DNA of 64,000 bases, taken from positions 2,198,501 to 2,262,500 of the forward strand of contig NZ_CAMTTE010000001.1 in the NCBI RefSeq assembly GCF_947077775.1, written 5' to 3'. The position numbers and the translations under genes were made by a program. Numbering within the stretch: position 1 is the first letter of the stretch; every line of letters starts with the position of its first letter. The notes below the pieces were generated by a model that was given only the letters and a program-made list of their open reading frames with translations, was not told the DNA's origin and searched no databases. Positions 46,813-56,104 of this stretch are shown one piece after another. This DNA comes from Salinibacter pepae. Lineage in GTDB: Bacteria; Bacteroidota; Rhodothermia; Rhodothermales; Salinibacteraceae.

Positions 46813-46978
46813 GAGCGGCCCAAAGCGGCCCGGATCCCCGCGCCCAGCCTGAGCCGCAGGCAGCCTGCCGTGGTGTGCTGGGCCCTCACGGCAGATGCCC
46901 CCCGTCCCGCCTGCCGCTGGACGAGATGGAGGGGAAAGCCGTCGATCAGGTGTCGGTGGGCACACAGGTCCCCCATGA

Positions 46979-47923
46979 CTACTCCTTGAACGTGTGCACG
47001 CGGCCGAAGAGGTCGTGCGGGCCCCAGATGCCGCTGCGCAGGCATTCCAGCTGAACGATCTGGCTGTGGTCCACGAAGAGGTTCACCTCCGGGCCGTAGT
47101 TCTGCACGTACCAGGGAAAGACGTGCGGGTCGGCCGCCTCGAACATGATGTGTTCTAGCCCCAGCTCGTCGATGAACTGGGCGGGCACCTCCGTGCGCAT
47201 CTCCGGCACGTTTTCGGTAATGCCCTCGCTCTCCATCATGATCTGGTAGGCGCCCGCGTCGAGAAACCGCCGGGCCTGCGCGATGGCCTGCGACGGGTCC
47301 TGCTGGCCAATCTGCTCCAGCTCCTCGGTCGTGGTGGCCCCGCCGCCGGCCCCGTGCTGAATGCCGACCTCCGGCTTGGCCTTGAGGCCGGCCTCCTGCA
47401 CGGCCTCGATCAGGCGCAGCCAGTCGTCGGTGGGCAGCGTGATGAAGCCCGCGGAGACCTCGACGATGTCGAAGCCGAGCCGGGCACACTCGTCGATGTA
47501 GCTGTGCACCGCGTCGGTCCCTTGCGAGAGCACGTACTCCATGAACCCGCCCGTAGAAACGAGCACGTCGTGCTCGTGGGCCTTGTCGAGGAGGGCTTGC
47601 ACCTCCTCCTCAGGCATCAGGCTGAAGGAGCCGCCCGCAAACTTGAGGCTGTCGACGTAGTGGCCCATTGTGGAAAGCACATCATCGAGGTAGTTGGGGC
47701 CCATCGGAAGGCCCACGGTGCTGCAGGTGCTCGGGGTGATGGACGCCCACTCAATCGCAAGGCCTCCACCGTTCCTCGGTCGCCTTTTCTCGGCGATTGC
47801 TGAGGTCGGATTGGGTAGCAGAGCCCACCAGTCGAGGGGGCCAGCCGACGACAGGGCCTGACCCCTTGTGCCTATTTCTTCTGCAGGGCCCCCGTTCGGG
47901 TCCGAAGCCACAGGCATATGCAC
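46979..47923 (-). CDS. comA: Phosphosulfolactate synthase (ComA family)
   Basis: The reading frame has 314 residues; the first ~45 are not conserved and the true start may be internal. Conserved stretches are YLDDVLSTMGHYVDSLKFAGGSFSLM, LVSTGGFMEYVL, GFDIVEVSAGFITL, KAKPEVGIQHGAGGG, MMESEGITEN and FEAADPHVFPWY, matching the TIM-barrel ComA enzymes that join sulfite to phosphoenolpyruvate. In Salinibacter-type cells this likely feeds cysteate or sulfolactate into sulfonolipids (inference). No other genes of that pathway are adjacent. Confidence 0.85.
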   Translation of the reverse strand: MHMPVASDPNGGPAEEIGTRGQALSSAGPLDWWALLPNPTSAIAEKRRPRNGGGLAIEWASITPSTCSTVGLPMGPNYLDDVLSTMGHYVDSLKFAGGSFSLMPEEEVQALLDKAHEHDVLVSTGGFMEYVLSQGTDAVHSYIDECARLGFDIVEVSAGFITLPTDDWLRLIEAVQEAGLKAKPEVGIQHGAGGGATTTEELEQIGQQDPSQAIAQARRFLDAGAYQIMMESEGITENVPEMRTEVPAQFIDELGLEHIMFEAADPHVFPWYVQNYGPEVNLFVDHSQIVQLECLRSGIWGPHDLFGRVHTFKE

Positions 47924-48421
47924 CGCGCTGTGGGGAAAACGGGCCGGCGGCCGGTTCTACCGATGAAGAGCGGCCGGGAGAATCGGCTTTCCTGTCGTAA
48001 TTTGTATTTACATATCTTAATAAATGTTCCTCCCGCGACGTCTTGTGGTGTGCCGGTGAACGTGCTGTGCTGTGGCCCACCGCAATAACCCCGGTAGGGG
48101 TGTCCGAGGAGAAAACACGAAGCGACAAATCGCCCCCATTGTGGCGGGATTGCAAGATCTGCGGACGGGACGTGCATGCGGTCTGGCTGTCTCATCCGGG
48201 TAAGCAGCAGGCCGAAGACCAGGCCTTCAGGTCCGCTGTGGACGGCAATCGAAGTGGGGAGGTCCCCCAAGCCTCCGCTGGGCCCGTCCGACTTGGCGGC
48301 ACGATGCAGGAGAAGCTCTTCCCACCGTGGAGGGGACGCGGGGAACGTCCATGCAACCTCCGCCCATGGGTTGCGTTGCCTCCCGTCCGTTACGTTGTAA
48401 CATGTAAATACATTTTTAGGC
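47924..48421. other. Divergent spacer
   Basis: About 500 bp between comA and the DsrE-like gene has no convincing gene. An A+T-rich window at 47990-48030 is a likely promoter area for comA, and another at 48390-48420 for the DsrE-like gene. Confidence 0.35.
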
Positions 48422-48898
48422 ATGACTAGCAACAACACCTTCCGCACTGCACTCTTCCTCACGGTCCTTGGATTGGGGATGGGGGGCCTAGGCTCCGCAC
48501 AGGCCCAGGACAGTGGTAGCGCGTCCGCTGAAAGCGCGTCCGCTGAAGATGTCTTTGTCGTCGTCTCCTCGGGAGAAGCCCAGACGCAGATGATGGCGAT
48601 GGTGCTTGGCAATCAGGTGGCCGCCAAGGGGGCCTCGGTCCGGGTTCTCCTGTGCGACGCGGCCGCTCGGCTGGCCGTGCAGGGCGAATCGTTTCCAACG
48701 TTTGAGCCGGCAGGGCGCACCCCACAGAACCTGCTCCAGGGGCTGATGCAGAAAGGCGCCACCGTCGAGGTCTGCGCCATTTTCCTCCCAAACACCGAGT
48801 ACGAATCCTCGGATCTCCTGGACGGGGTCGGGGTGGCGAAGCCCGGGCCGATTGCCGATCACATGCTGAAGCCGGGCGTTCGATACTTCACGTTTTAG
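48422..48898 (+). CDS. Exported DsrE-like protein
   Basis: The 158-residue protein has a signal peptide (LFLTVLGLGMGGLGSAQAQ). The DsrE/TusD-like alpha/beta fold follows: DVFVVVSSGEAQTQMMAM, SVRVLLCDAAARLAV, GATVEVCAIFLPNT and a C-terminal VRYFTF. Cysteines in LLCDA and VEVCAIF could carry sulfur. DsrE-family proteins bind or relay sulfur, and a second exported one lies in the redox cluster at 53423. The precise role is unknown. Confidence 0.7.
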   Translation: MTSNNTFRTALFLTVLGLGMGGLGSAQAQDSGSASAESASAEDVFVVVSSGEAQTQMMAMVLGNQVAAKGASVRVLLCDAAARLAVQGESFPTFEPAGRTPQNLLQGLMQKGATVEVCAIFLPNTEYESSDLLDGVGVAKPGPIADHMLKPGVRYFTF

Positions 48899-49040
48899 AT
48901 TGCGTTAGATTGCGCTGCGCAACTTAGACTGTGCTGCGCAACAGGTCGCATCGACACGGCGGGCGCTCATTGTGGAATGGGTCACCATCGGCCGCGTGCT
49001 GAATCAATCGTGTGCCGATCGGTCACAGGCGACCGGCCTC

Positions 49041-49991
49041 TCAACAGGACCTCCGCGTCTGTTGCGGGCTGCCGGGCGGTACGTCGCACGGCTGCGCCGG
49101 CAGATGCACACGCCGCAGGATGGGGTAGCGCTGTTTGTGGCGGAAGGGACGCGGATTGCCCGTCGGCTCCTCACCGAGGACAAGCACCCTGGTGCCCGGG
49201 TCCGTGAGGCGTCCCTGCCGGGACGCGCTGCCCGACGCATTTGCCGTGGTTTCCCAGGCCTCGGTCCACCCGTAGAGCCATTTCGCGTCGCTGTTGACGA
49301 GGCGCACGCAGCCGTGACTCGTGGGGCCGCCCGTGGGCATGGCGTACTGGTGCAGGTGGATGCCCCGCCCGTCGTGGATGTTCATCACCCAGTACATCCA
49401 CCACTCTTCCCCGGGCGGACTTTCGGACGAGAGCCGCTTCTTCTCCTTCCAGTTCACGTTGAAGCGCCCGTTGGGCGTGGGCGTCTCCAGCGCGCCGGTG
49501 TTGATGATGCCCCAGCGCTCAAGGCGGCCATATTCGTACGCCGCCCATCCCTGCACGTCTTTGTTCAACACCAGCAGTTTCTGTTTCTCGTGCCCGCCGA
49601 CATAGTAGCGTGGAAACGGCGAGTACGCCCGAAAGTCCAGCCCGAAGCGGGTGGGGACCACCAGCGTATCGCCCACGGAAAATTGCCGCCGCGTAGTGCG
49701 GTTCAGAAGCGCGACGGTGCGGGCGCGCCGCCGCCCGGCAGCCACGTCTCCGTCGCCCAGGTGCCGGTAGAGCCGCTGCCGCGCCACAATGGTGTTGGTG
49801 TGCTCGGCGCCAAACGCGTAGTAGTTGTAGTGCACCGCCGGCAGGTCATTGAGGGCCTGCCGGTTCCGGCTGAGAAGATTGCCGACCGCCTCCTGGTCAA
49901 CCAGGCCCTGAGCGGGGGCCAGCAGGGGGCTCCCGATCGCGGCAAAGAGAACTAAGCAGATGCCCCCGAGACGGGGTGGCGGGATGGTCAT
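49041..49991 (-). CDS. L,D-transpeptidase (YkuD domain), exported
   Basis: The start is read from 49991, giving 316 residues with a signal segment (LGGICLVLFAAIGSPLLAPAQG). The YkuD catalytic motif is HLHQYAMPTGGPTSHGCVRL with the active-site Cys in SHGCVR. It should form 3-3 crosslinks in peptidoglycan or attach proteins to it. The last ~40 residues are basic and variable. It is the last gene of a minus-strand run of envelope redox genes, whose DsbD ends 53 bp upstream. Confidence 0.85.
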   Translation of the reverse strand: MTIPPPRLGGICLVLFAAIGSPLLAPAQGLVDQEAVGNLLSRNRQALNDLPAVHYNYYAFGAEHTNTIVARQRLYRHLGDGDVAAGRRRARTVALLNRTTRRQFSVGDTLVVPTRFGLDFRAYSPFPRYYVGGHEKQKLLVLNKDVQGWAAYEYGRLERWGIINTGALETPTPNGRFNVNWKEKKRLSSESPPGEEWWMYWVMNIHDGRGIHLHQYAMPTGGPTSHGCVRLVNSDAKWLYGWTEAWETTANASGSASRQGRLTDPGTRVLVLGEEPTGNPRPFRHKQRYPILRRVHLPAQPCDVPPGSPQQTRRSC

Positions 49992-50043
49992 GGAACGCGG
50001 GCGGGACACAGGACGTGGGCGATGCAGGGACGCTGAGATGTCA

Positions 50044-52167
50044 TCAGCTACTGCCCTCTCCCTTAGAAGGACGGCCCCGCGCGACGGGTGCAGACGACGT
50101 CCCCCGCGAGACGTTCTGCGGGGCAGCGTCTTCGGGGGATTGGGAAAGCCCCTCCTCAAGGAAGGCGTCGAACGCCTTGGGGGAGGCCATGCCGCTGTGC
50201 CGGGCCGCCAGGTTTCCCGCCGGCGTGACCACCGCGTAGCTCGGCAGGGCCACGGTCCCAACCGTCTGTTGCTGGTAGCGCCGGAGCGTGGGGCCCTTGT
50301 CCGCATCGTCGGTGTAGAGGCGCAGAAGGACAAAATCGGTGCGTAGGTGCTCGGCCACCGCGGGTGCCGGAAAGACATTGGCCTCCATCTCGCGGCAGTT
50401 GGTGCAGGTGTGCCCGCTGAAGTCCACAAAGACGGGCGTTCCGCGCTCCTTGGCCTCGGCCCTCGCCGCGTCGATATCGTTTTGGTGCCAGTCCAGGGCG
50501 CCCACGGCCGTCGTTTCTGCTCCGCTACGCGCCGGGAGGCGGCCCACGTCGGTGGCGTGGCGCGGGGGAAAGTAGGCGTCGAGGCTGCCCAGCCGGGCGC
50601 CGAGGAGCCCCGGCGTCATGTAGAGCGCGAGGCCCAGGAAGAGCGCGGCGGCCAGGACGCGGCCCACCCCCACGCGCCGTGGCCCCTCCGCTGGCGGGTC
50701 GTGCGAGAGCCGCAGTGCGCCCAGCAGATACGCGCCGGCCAGCGCAAGGAGCACGATGGTAAAAGCAATCACAAGGGGACGCGAGAGCCACACGGCGCCG
50801 CCCCATACCAGGTCCGCGTTGGAGAAAAACTTCAGCGCGGCGGCCAGCTCCACGAAGCCGAGGGTGACCTTGAGCGCGTTCATCCAGCCGCCCGACGAGG
50901 GGAGCCGTTCCAGGGCCTCCGGAAAGAGTGCGAAGCCGACGAACGGCAGGGCCAGTACCCCACTAAACACGAGCATTCCCAGTACGGGATACAGCCACGT
51001 TCCCTGCGCGGCCGCGGCGAGCAGGCCGCCGACGAACGGGGCCGTGCACGAGAACGACACGACCGTGAGGGTGAGCCCCATGAAGACCGCCCCCGCATAC
51101 CCGCTCTGCCTTTCCGACTGGCGGTTCAGGTAGTTCGTAAGGCCAGTCGGCAGCCTCAGCTCAAACAGCCCCAGGAGCGAAAGCCCAAAGGCGACAAGGA
51201 CCGCGCCGATGGCGAGGTTGGTCCACGGGCTGGCGGCGATGGCCTGCGCCCCGGCCGCCCCCAGCAGCGCCGCCGCCAGCGCCCCGAGGCCGGTAAAGGC
51301 CCCGACGATCGTGAGGCCGTAGACGCCCGCCTGCCGCATCGACTGCCCCCGCCCCGATCCCTTCGCGAAGTACGAGACGGTGAGCGGCACCATAGGGAAG
51401 ATGCACGGCATGAAAAAGGCGCCCACGCCCGCCCCCACGGCCAGCAGCAGGAACCCCCAGAGCCCCCCACGTCCGCCCACGGCCCCACCCGAGGCCACGC
51501 CGCCGGCACTGGAGGCGGCCGCCTGAGCGTTGTCCGACGCCGTGGGGCCCGGTTCCACGAGGTCGCCGTAGTTCACGACGGCATAGGCGCCCCGTGGGGC
51601 CCCCGACTCGACCTCAATGGTCATAGAGACCGGCTTCGTCGTCGGGGGCATGCACATCTCGTCGCTACACACCATGTAGCGCACCGACCCGCCCACCACG
51701 TAGGTGCCCGGCTCTACCTCCTTCCCGACCCGAAGTCCGGCGCGCACCTCGGCCGACTCTTCGTAGAAGAACGCGTCGGCCTCGAAATTGGGATCATACT
51801 TCTGAGTGGGATCGGACTGGCGCAGCGTGCCGGTCGTGTCGATGCCCGCCGGCAGTGAATCGAGCGACACCGAGAGCGGCTGCCCGGCCGGGGAGTCCAG
51901 CGCGTACATGTACCAGCCTGCCTCCACCTCTGCACGCAGGCGGGCGGCGAAGTGCTCCCCGGCCCGCAGGGTCCGAGGCGCGGCCTCGGCACTCCAGGTG
52001 GCGTCGCCCCCACCCCCCATCTGCCCGCCACCGGGCGTTGAACCGCCCTGTCCCGCCGCCGTCTCCGGCCTCAGAAGTATTGGCCCCAGAAGCAGTAGCA
52101 GACCCCCCAGCGTCGCCGCAGCTGCTAGGGAGATGCGCCGTCGAAAGAAAGAGCGCGAATCTCTCAT
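50044..52167 (-). CDS. dsbD: Thiol:disulfide interchange protein DsbD
   Basis: The 707-residue protein has all three DsbD parts. After a signal segment, an N-terminal immunoglobulin-like domain carries the redox pair in YMVCSDEMCMPP. The membrane domain (about 225-525) carries FFMPCIFPMVPLTV and VSFSCTAPFVGG, with the transmembrane redox cysteines. The C-terminal thioredoxin domain carries FVDFSGHTCTNCREME. It moves electrons from cytoplasmic thioredoxin across the membrane to periplasmic partners. The two TlpA-like proteins upstream in the same run are probable clients. Confidence 0.9.
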   Translation of the reverse strand: MRDSRSFFRRRISLAAAATLGGLLLLLGPILLRPETAAGQGGSTPGGGQMGGGGDATWSAEAAPRTLRAGEHFAARLRAEVEAGWYMYALDSPAGQPLSVSLDSLPAGIDTTGTLRQSDPTQKYDPNFEADAFFYEESAEVRAGLRVGKEVEPGTYVVGGSVRYMVCSDEMCMPPTTKPVSMTIEVESGAPRGAYAVVNYGDLVEPGPTASDNAQAAASSAGGVASGGAVGGRGGLWGFLLLAVGAGVGAFFMPCIFPMVPLTVSYFAKGSGRGQSMRQAGVYGLTIVGAFTGLGALAAALLGAAGAQAIAASPWTNLAIGAVLVAFGLSLLGLFELRLPTGLTNYLNRQSERQSGYAGAVFMGLTLTVVSFSCTAPFVGGLLAAAAQGTWLYPVLGMLVFSGVLALPFVGFALFPEALERLPSSGGWMNALKVTLGFVELAAALKFFSNADLVWGGAVWLSRPLVIAFTIVLLALAGAYLLGALRLSHDPPAEGPRRVGVGRVLAAALFLGLALYMTPGLLGARLGSLDAYFPPRHATDVGRLPARSGAETTAVGALDWHQNDIDAARAEAKERGTPVFVDFSGHTCTNCREMEANVFPAPAVAEHLRTDFVLLRLYTDDADKGPTLRRYQQQTVGTVALPSYAVVTPAGNLAARHSGMASPKAFDAFLEEGLSQSPEDAAPQNVSRGTSSAPVARGRPSKGEGSS

Positions 52168-52224
52168 CGTAGAACGTCGGGTCGATTCGGATGCAGTGCA
52201 GCGCTGAGCGTGTGCACATTCTCG

Positions 52225-52854
52225 TCAGCGCGAGGCCGTCGGTTCAGCCGTCAGTTCGTCGAGCACAATCTCCAGCCGGCCCTTCAGGAGGAGTCCGGTG
52301 CGCCGGTAGCGAATGCGCCCCTGCCGGTCGATGACGAAGGTGCGCGGCACCGCCTGCGACCGCCCGTACTTCTCCCACGCAACCGTCTGGCTGGCGAGCT
52401 GCGGATAGTTTACGTCGTACTTGCGGGCGAAGGCGCGTACGGCCTCAAAGCCCCGCTCGTCGATCGACAGCCCGACGAACGTCACGCCCTCATCCGCAAA
52501 TTCCTTCTGCAGTTCCACAAACCCTGGCACTTCGGTATGACACGGGTCGCACCACGTGGCCCAGATGTTCAGGACGACCACCTCGCCCCGGTGCTCGGAG
52601 AGCCGAAAGACCTCGCCGTTCATCTGCTCCAGGGCAAAGTCCGGGGCCATCGGGCCGGTCTCCTCCACCGTCACGTCCGGCTGCATGTCCTGCCACAGGA
52701 GCGCCCCGACGACCAGCACGGCGCCCCAGGGCCAGTGCCGGCGGAGAAAACGCCCGGCGCGGGTGAGGCTCTCTAGGATCACGGCGCGCACGGGGCGCGT
52801 CTCCAGCGGCTGATCTTCAGAGGGGGGCTCGGGCGAGTCGGTTGGGGGCGTCAT
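52225..52854 (-). CDS. TlpA/ResA-like membrane-anchored thioredoxin
   Basis: The start is read from 52854 (MTPPTDSPEPPS), giving 209 residues with one transmembrane helix (WPWGAVLVVGALLW). The thioredoxin domain has VVVLNIWATWCDPCHTEVPGF with a CDPC site, VTFVGLSIDE and the cis-Pro region AVPRTFVIDRQG. It probably reduces disulfides in the periplasm, for example during cytochrome c maturation, with electrons from DsbD encoded next. A paralogue lies at 53957. Confidence 0.85.
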   Translation of the reverse strand: MTPPTDSPEPPSEDQPLETRPVRAVILESLTRAGRFLRRHWPWGAVLVVGALLWQDMQPDVTVEETGPMAPDFALEQMNGEVFRLSEHRGEVVVLNIWATWCDPCHTEVPGFVELQKEFADEGVTFVGLSIDERGFEAVRAFARKYDVNYPQLASQTVAWEKYGRSQAVPRTFVIDRQGRIRYRRTGLLLKGRLEIVLDELTAEPTASR

Positions 52855-52903
52855 GCTTTGCTGGACCGTTGGGGGACAGTTCGCGGGAACGGGGCGGGCC
52901 GGA

Positions 52904-53371
52904 TCACGGAGACTGCTGGCGGCCTTGGAGGCGTTCACCCAGGCTGTAGGGCCCCGCGCCGTGCGTGGCGAAGAAGAGCAGCCCGCCCATGATGGCCACG
53001 TTTTTGAAGAGCGGCCCCAGGGTGGGGCGCCCAATTTGAATCGTGATCGTGATGGGAATCACGACCAGAATAAGGAGCAGGGCCGCCCAGCGCGTCCGGT
53101 AGCCAAGCAGGAGCCCGAGGCCGCCAATCAGCAGGGCCGCCCCGGCCAGAAGCACGAGGGGGCGTGCCGGGGCGACCGCCGTTGCCAGAAATCCGTACTG
53201 GGCGTCCAAGAGTCGCTCTACGATGTGCCCCGTGTTGAGGAGGTGGCCCGTGCCGGCCACCAGGAAGATGAGACTCAACATCCCCCGAAAGAGAGCGGTA
53301 GCGCCGGGCCGGGGCCAAGCACGCGTGTGCACGGACGAGTTGCGTGCGGAAGAGCCGGTCGGAGTGGTCAT
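52904..53371 (-). CDS. DoxX-family membrane protein
   Basis: The 155-residue protein has four hydrophobic helices. The first contains FRGMLSLIFLVAGTGHLLN and the third/fourth GGLGLLLGYRTRWAALLLIL and LFKNVAIMGGLLFF, the usual DoxX/DoxD pattern with a conserved KN before the last helix. DoxX proteins are often near thioredoxins and sulfur-handling proteins, as here, and are thought to take part in thiosulfate or quinone redox or in resistance to thiol stress. Confidence 0.8.
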   Translation of the reverse strand: MTTPTGSSARNSSVHTRAWPRPGATALFRGMLSLIFLVAGTGHLLNTGHIVERLLDAQYGFLATAVAPARPLVLLAGAALLIGGLGLLLGYRTRWAALLLILVVIPITITIQIGRPTLGPLFKNVAIMGGLLFFATHGAGPYSLGERLQGRQQSP

Positions 53372-53422
53372 GGAACGAGAGACCGCATGGGTGTGTGGGG
53401 AATGACGGACAGGGGGAAGCCC

Positions 53423-53896
53423 TCAAAGGTCCACCGACAGGTACCCGGCGGCCTCGCGCTTCAGGGCGTGGGCAAGGCCATTCGGCACCACCTCCACCGC
53501 CGAAGTTAGGCGGTCGGGATCAATGCCGCGGTTTTCCAGGGACATGCCGCAGGCCAGCACGGACGCCCGGCCGGGAGCCTGCTCCTCGATCCGGCTCGCG
53601 AGGGACGTGCCGCGTCGCAGATTGCCCGCGGCCTTTCCACATACCACAATCTCGACCGGCGTGGTGGCGAGCGACTCGGAGGCCTCCAGGTCCCGGACGG
53701 TTTGGACGGCGGCGCGGACATGCTGGGGCCGGCGCACCAGCATGACGATGCCGGGCGGGTCGTCCCCTCCGGTCACCGCATCGGGCACGGCGGACGCCTC
53801 TGCCGAGTGACCGGCCGCGGGAGCCCCAGTCGCGAGGGAAAGCCCCGGAATCAACAGACCAAGCGAGAAGAGGACAGAAAGGGAGAAAGAGCGCAT
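53423..53896 (-). CDS. Exported DsrE-like protein
   Basis: The start is read from 53896 (MRSFSLSVLF), giving 157 residues with a signal peptide (SLGLLIPGLSLATGAPA). The fold follows the DsrE type: GIVMLVRRPQHVRAAVQTV, TPVEIVVCGKAAGNL, APGRASVLACGMSLENRGI and EVVPNGLAHALKREAAGYL. Cysteines in VVCGK and LACGM are in the positions where sulfur relay proteins carry theirs. It sits between DoxX and a TlpA-like gene. Confidence 0.72.
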   Translation of the reverse strand: MRSFSLSVLFSLGLLIPGLSLATGAPAAGHSAEASAVPDAVTGGDDPPGIVMLVRRPQHVRAAVQTVRDLEASESLATTPVEIVVCGKAAGNLRRGTSLASRIEEQAPGRASVLACGMSLENRGIDPDRLTSAVEVVPNGLAHALKREAAGYLSVDL

Positions 53897-53956
53897 AAGA
53901 CTGTAGAGGCACATGCGACTGTCGTCGGGAGTATCGAGAAAATTGAGAGATCGGGG

Positions 53957-54574
53957 TCAGGTGCTCGTCTTCAGGCGCTTCAGGAGGGGCTGTAGTTGAC
54001 GTCGCAGCTCGGCTTCCGGCAAGAACCCAGGGCGGGCGTACCGAATGGTGCCCTCCGGGCCGACGACGAAGGACATCGGCAGGGCCCGGACGCCGCCGTA
54101 CGTGCGCGTGAGACGTTCGCTGCCCACCACGAGCGGATAGTTGATGCCCATCTCCTCCGCGTAGGGCCGCACGGCCGCGAAGCCCGTATCGTCAAGGGAG
54201 ACGCCGACGAAGGTCACGTCCTCCGGCCCGAACTCCTTCTGAAGCTGGATGAAGCCGGGGATCTCCTTGCGGCACGGGGGGCACCACGTGGCCCAGAAGT
54301 TTACGACCACGATCTCACCGCGATGGTCGGAGAGCCGAAAGGTCTCGCCGTTCATCCGCTCCAGCGAAAAATCCGGAGCGGCCTCGCCCTGCAGCGGGTG
54401 CTGTGCAGGCGTGCGTCGGGCCGGTGGGCGCTCTGCAGGCTGCGAGTCCCCATCGGCCGTCGGGGACTGCGGGATGGGCTCCGTGATCGTCACGTAGAGG
54501 AGCCCGACGCCGAGGAGTGTAAAGGTGAGCGCACCGATGCCGTACAGACGGGCCTTCCACGTGGGGGAAAGCAT
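53957..54574 (-). CDS. TlpA/ResA-like membrane-anchored thioredoxin (second copy)
   Basis: The start is read from 54574 (MLSPTWKARLYG), giving 205 residues with one N-terminal helix (GIGALTFTLLGVGLLYVTI). The thioredoxin domain has FWATWCPPCRKEIPGF with a CPPC site, VTFVGVSLDD and ALPMSFVVGPEG with the cis-Pro replaced by Leu-Pro-Met. It is related to the copy at 52225 by duplication, but the two are well diverged. It is likely reduced by DsbD. Confidence 0.85.
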   Translation of the reverse strand: MLSPTWKARLYGIGALTFTLLGVGLLYVTITEPIPQSPTADGDSQPAERPPARRTPAQHPLQGEAAPDFSLERMNGETFRLSDHRGEIVVVNFWATWCPPCRKEIPGFIQLQKEFGPEDVTFVGVSLDDTGFAAVRPYAEEMGINYPLVVGSERLTRTYGGVRALPMSFVVGPEGTIRYARPGFLPEAELRRQLQPLLKRLKTST

Positions 54575-54795
54575 ACGCTTCTCCGCTTGGTGAAGGAGGA
54601 TGCGTGGAGGACGGCCACAGACGGGCCGAGGCACACGACGGGCGCCGGCCCACAGATCAGCCAACGATCGGTTGCTGACAGTGAGGGCCCGCGGGCTCGC
54701 GACAGGCCGGCGGCCCCGACCCCAAAAAGGGGAGGCAGTGACGTCTGCAGGGTCGGAGCGCGAACAGCCGGCCGGACGAGCCAGCGGAGAAGAGA

Positions 54796-55308
54796 TTACA
54801 ACCGCAGCACGACGCTGCGCAGGGTGCCCATGGACTCCTGGGCGGGAGGCGAATCAGAGAGGTGGCCCTGGGGGGAGTGGGCGGACGCAGAGCCCAACCA
54901 GGGCGCATGGGGAAGCGTCCAGGCCACGGACGCGTCCCGCGGCACGGAGGTCTCCCGCGGCTGGATCACGTCGTCGAGCGGACGGACCGGGCGAACCGTT
55001 GCCCCGGTAGCGCCCCAGGACCGGGTCGAGCCCGGCCCGCATCGTGGCCCTGGGGGCGTTGTCTCCCGGACTGAAGGGACAGTCTTGGCGACCTCAGACG
55101 CTTCTGAAGTAGAAGCGTCGGAGGGGGTGTTCGCAAGGGACTGATGGGGCGCCGCAGGCGCGCCGCTGGAGTACTGCGGGGGCGCATTGCCGTAGCACGG
55201 CGCAGCGTCCCCCATAAAGGAGCCCCCAAGTGCGATGAGCACCGCTAAGGGGGCCACGAGAAGCCGGCCCAACGACACGCCACTATTTAAAAACGAGCGG
55301 GCACTCAT
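54796..55308 (-). CDS. Exported hypothetical protein
   Basis: The 170-residue protein has a signal-like start (LLVAPLAVLIALGGSFMGDAAP) and a low-complexity Ser/Pro/Thr-rich remainder, with no recognised domain. It is first in the minus-strand run that leads into the TlpA, DsrE, DoxX and DsbD genes, and the upstream gap (55309 on) should hold the promoter. Composition supports a surface or periplasmic protein, but homology is unknown to me. Confidence 0.5.
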   Translation of the reverse strand: MSARSFLNSGVSLGRLLVAPLAVLIALGGSFMGDAAPCYGNAPPQYSSGAPAAPHQSLANTPSDASTSEASEVAKTVPSVRETTPPGPRCGPGSTRSWGATGATVRPVRPLDDVIQPRETSVPRDASVAWTLPHAPWLGSASAHSPQGHLSDSPPAQESMGTLRSVVLRL

Positions 55309-56104
55309 TTTAGGCAGAAGGAATTACCGCCAAGTTGTAGGGGACGTACATTACTCCTGAAAGCAGGTTTTCGGGTCACTTTTTATTCAAACTGTGCTTT
55401 TTTGCTTGTGCGGAGGCGCCCAGTTGGCTAGGTCCCCCACGAGAATTGTTGCTTCCAGGCAGGCGCCGATGAAAGCTCGCTGGACCATCGCCAACGGAGA
55501 CGCTCTTGGGCCGCCTGGTTGCCCTCATTCCCTCTTCCTGGTGCAGATGTCTCACCACGCGTCCCGTGCCGCGTAGCTTCCCGCCGTAGGACGCAGGCCC
55601 TTCCTGCAGGGCCCAATTGAAAAACAGTTTCCGAGCTTCTCCTTCCTCGGCTCACAAAACCAGAGCAGTTGCGATTGTCTTCCGGCCCCTTCGACGAGCG
55701 ACTTCTCCATTCTCACGGCGGGGTTTGAGCTGTGCTCCGCCCGGCAGCCTCCTGTCGTCAGACGGGCTGAATTCCGATGATGCGTTTTCCGCAATGGTGG
55801 AAGATGGTGCTCAATCAGAAGCTGTTTCCGGTAGATATTCAGCCGAGACGCAGGGACGACCGTACTCCCCAAACTGACGTTGGTCCGGGTCCTACAGGAC
55901 GGGATAGCTGAGCATCTTGGCGCTGAGGCCCGAGGTGGTCCCTGGCTCGTCGGTCCCCCTTCGCGCCTTCGGGGCGCGGCTTTAGCGGAAGGGAGAAGAA
56001 TCCTTTGTCGGAAGCGGGCCAGAAGAGAGTCCCCAGACAGGCACGGAGAGAGGCGACCTGGCGGGGGGCGGAGACTCGCGGGGGGCGGAGACGAGGCCCC
56101 GGAC
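55309..56104. other. Long spacer without a recognisable gene
   Basis: About 800 bp. Open frames on both strands have no family features. The A+T-rich segment 55310-55390 is a likely promoter for the gene starting at 55308. The rest may be decayed DNA; a minus-strand piece near 55620-55850 could be an old transposase but is not identifiable. Confidence 0.35.
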
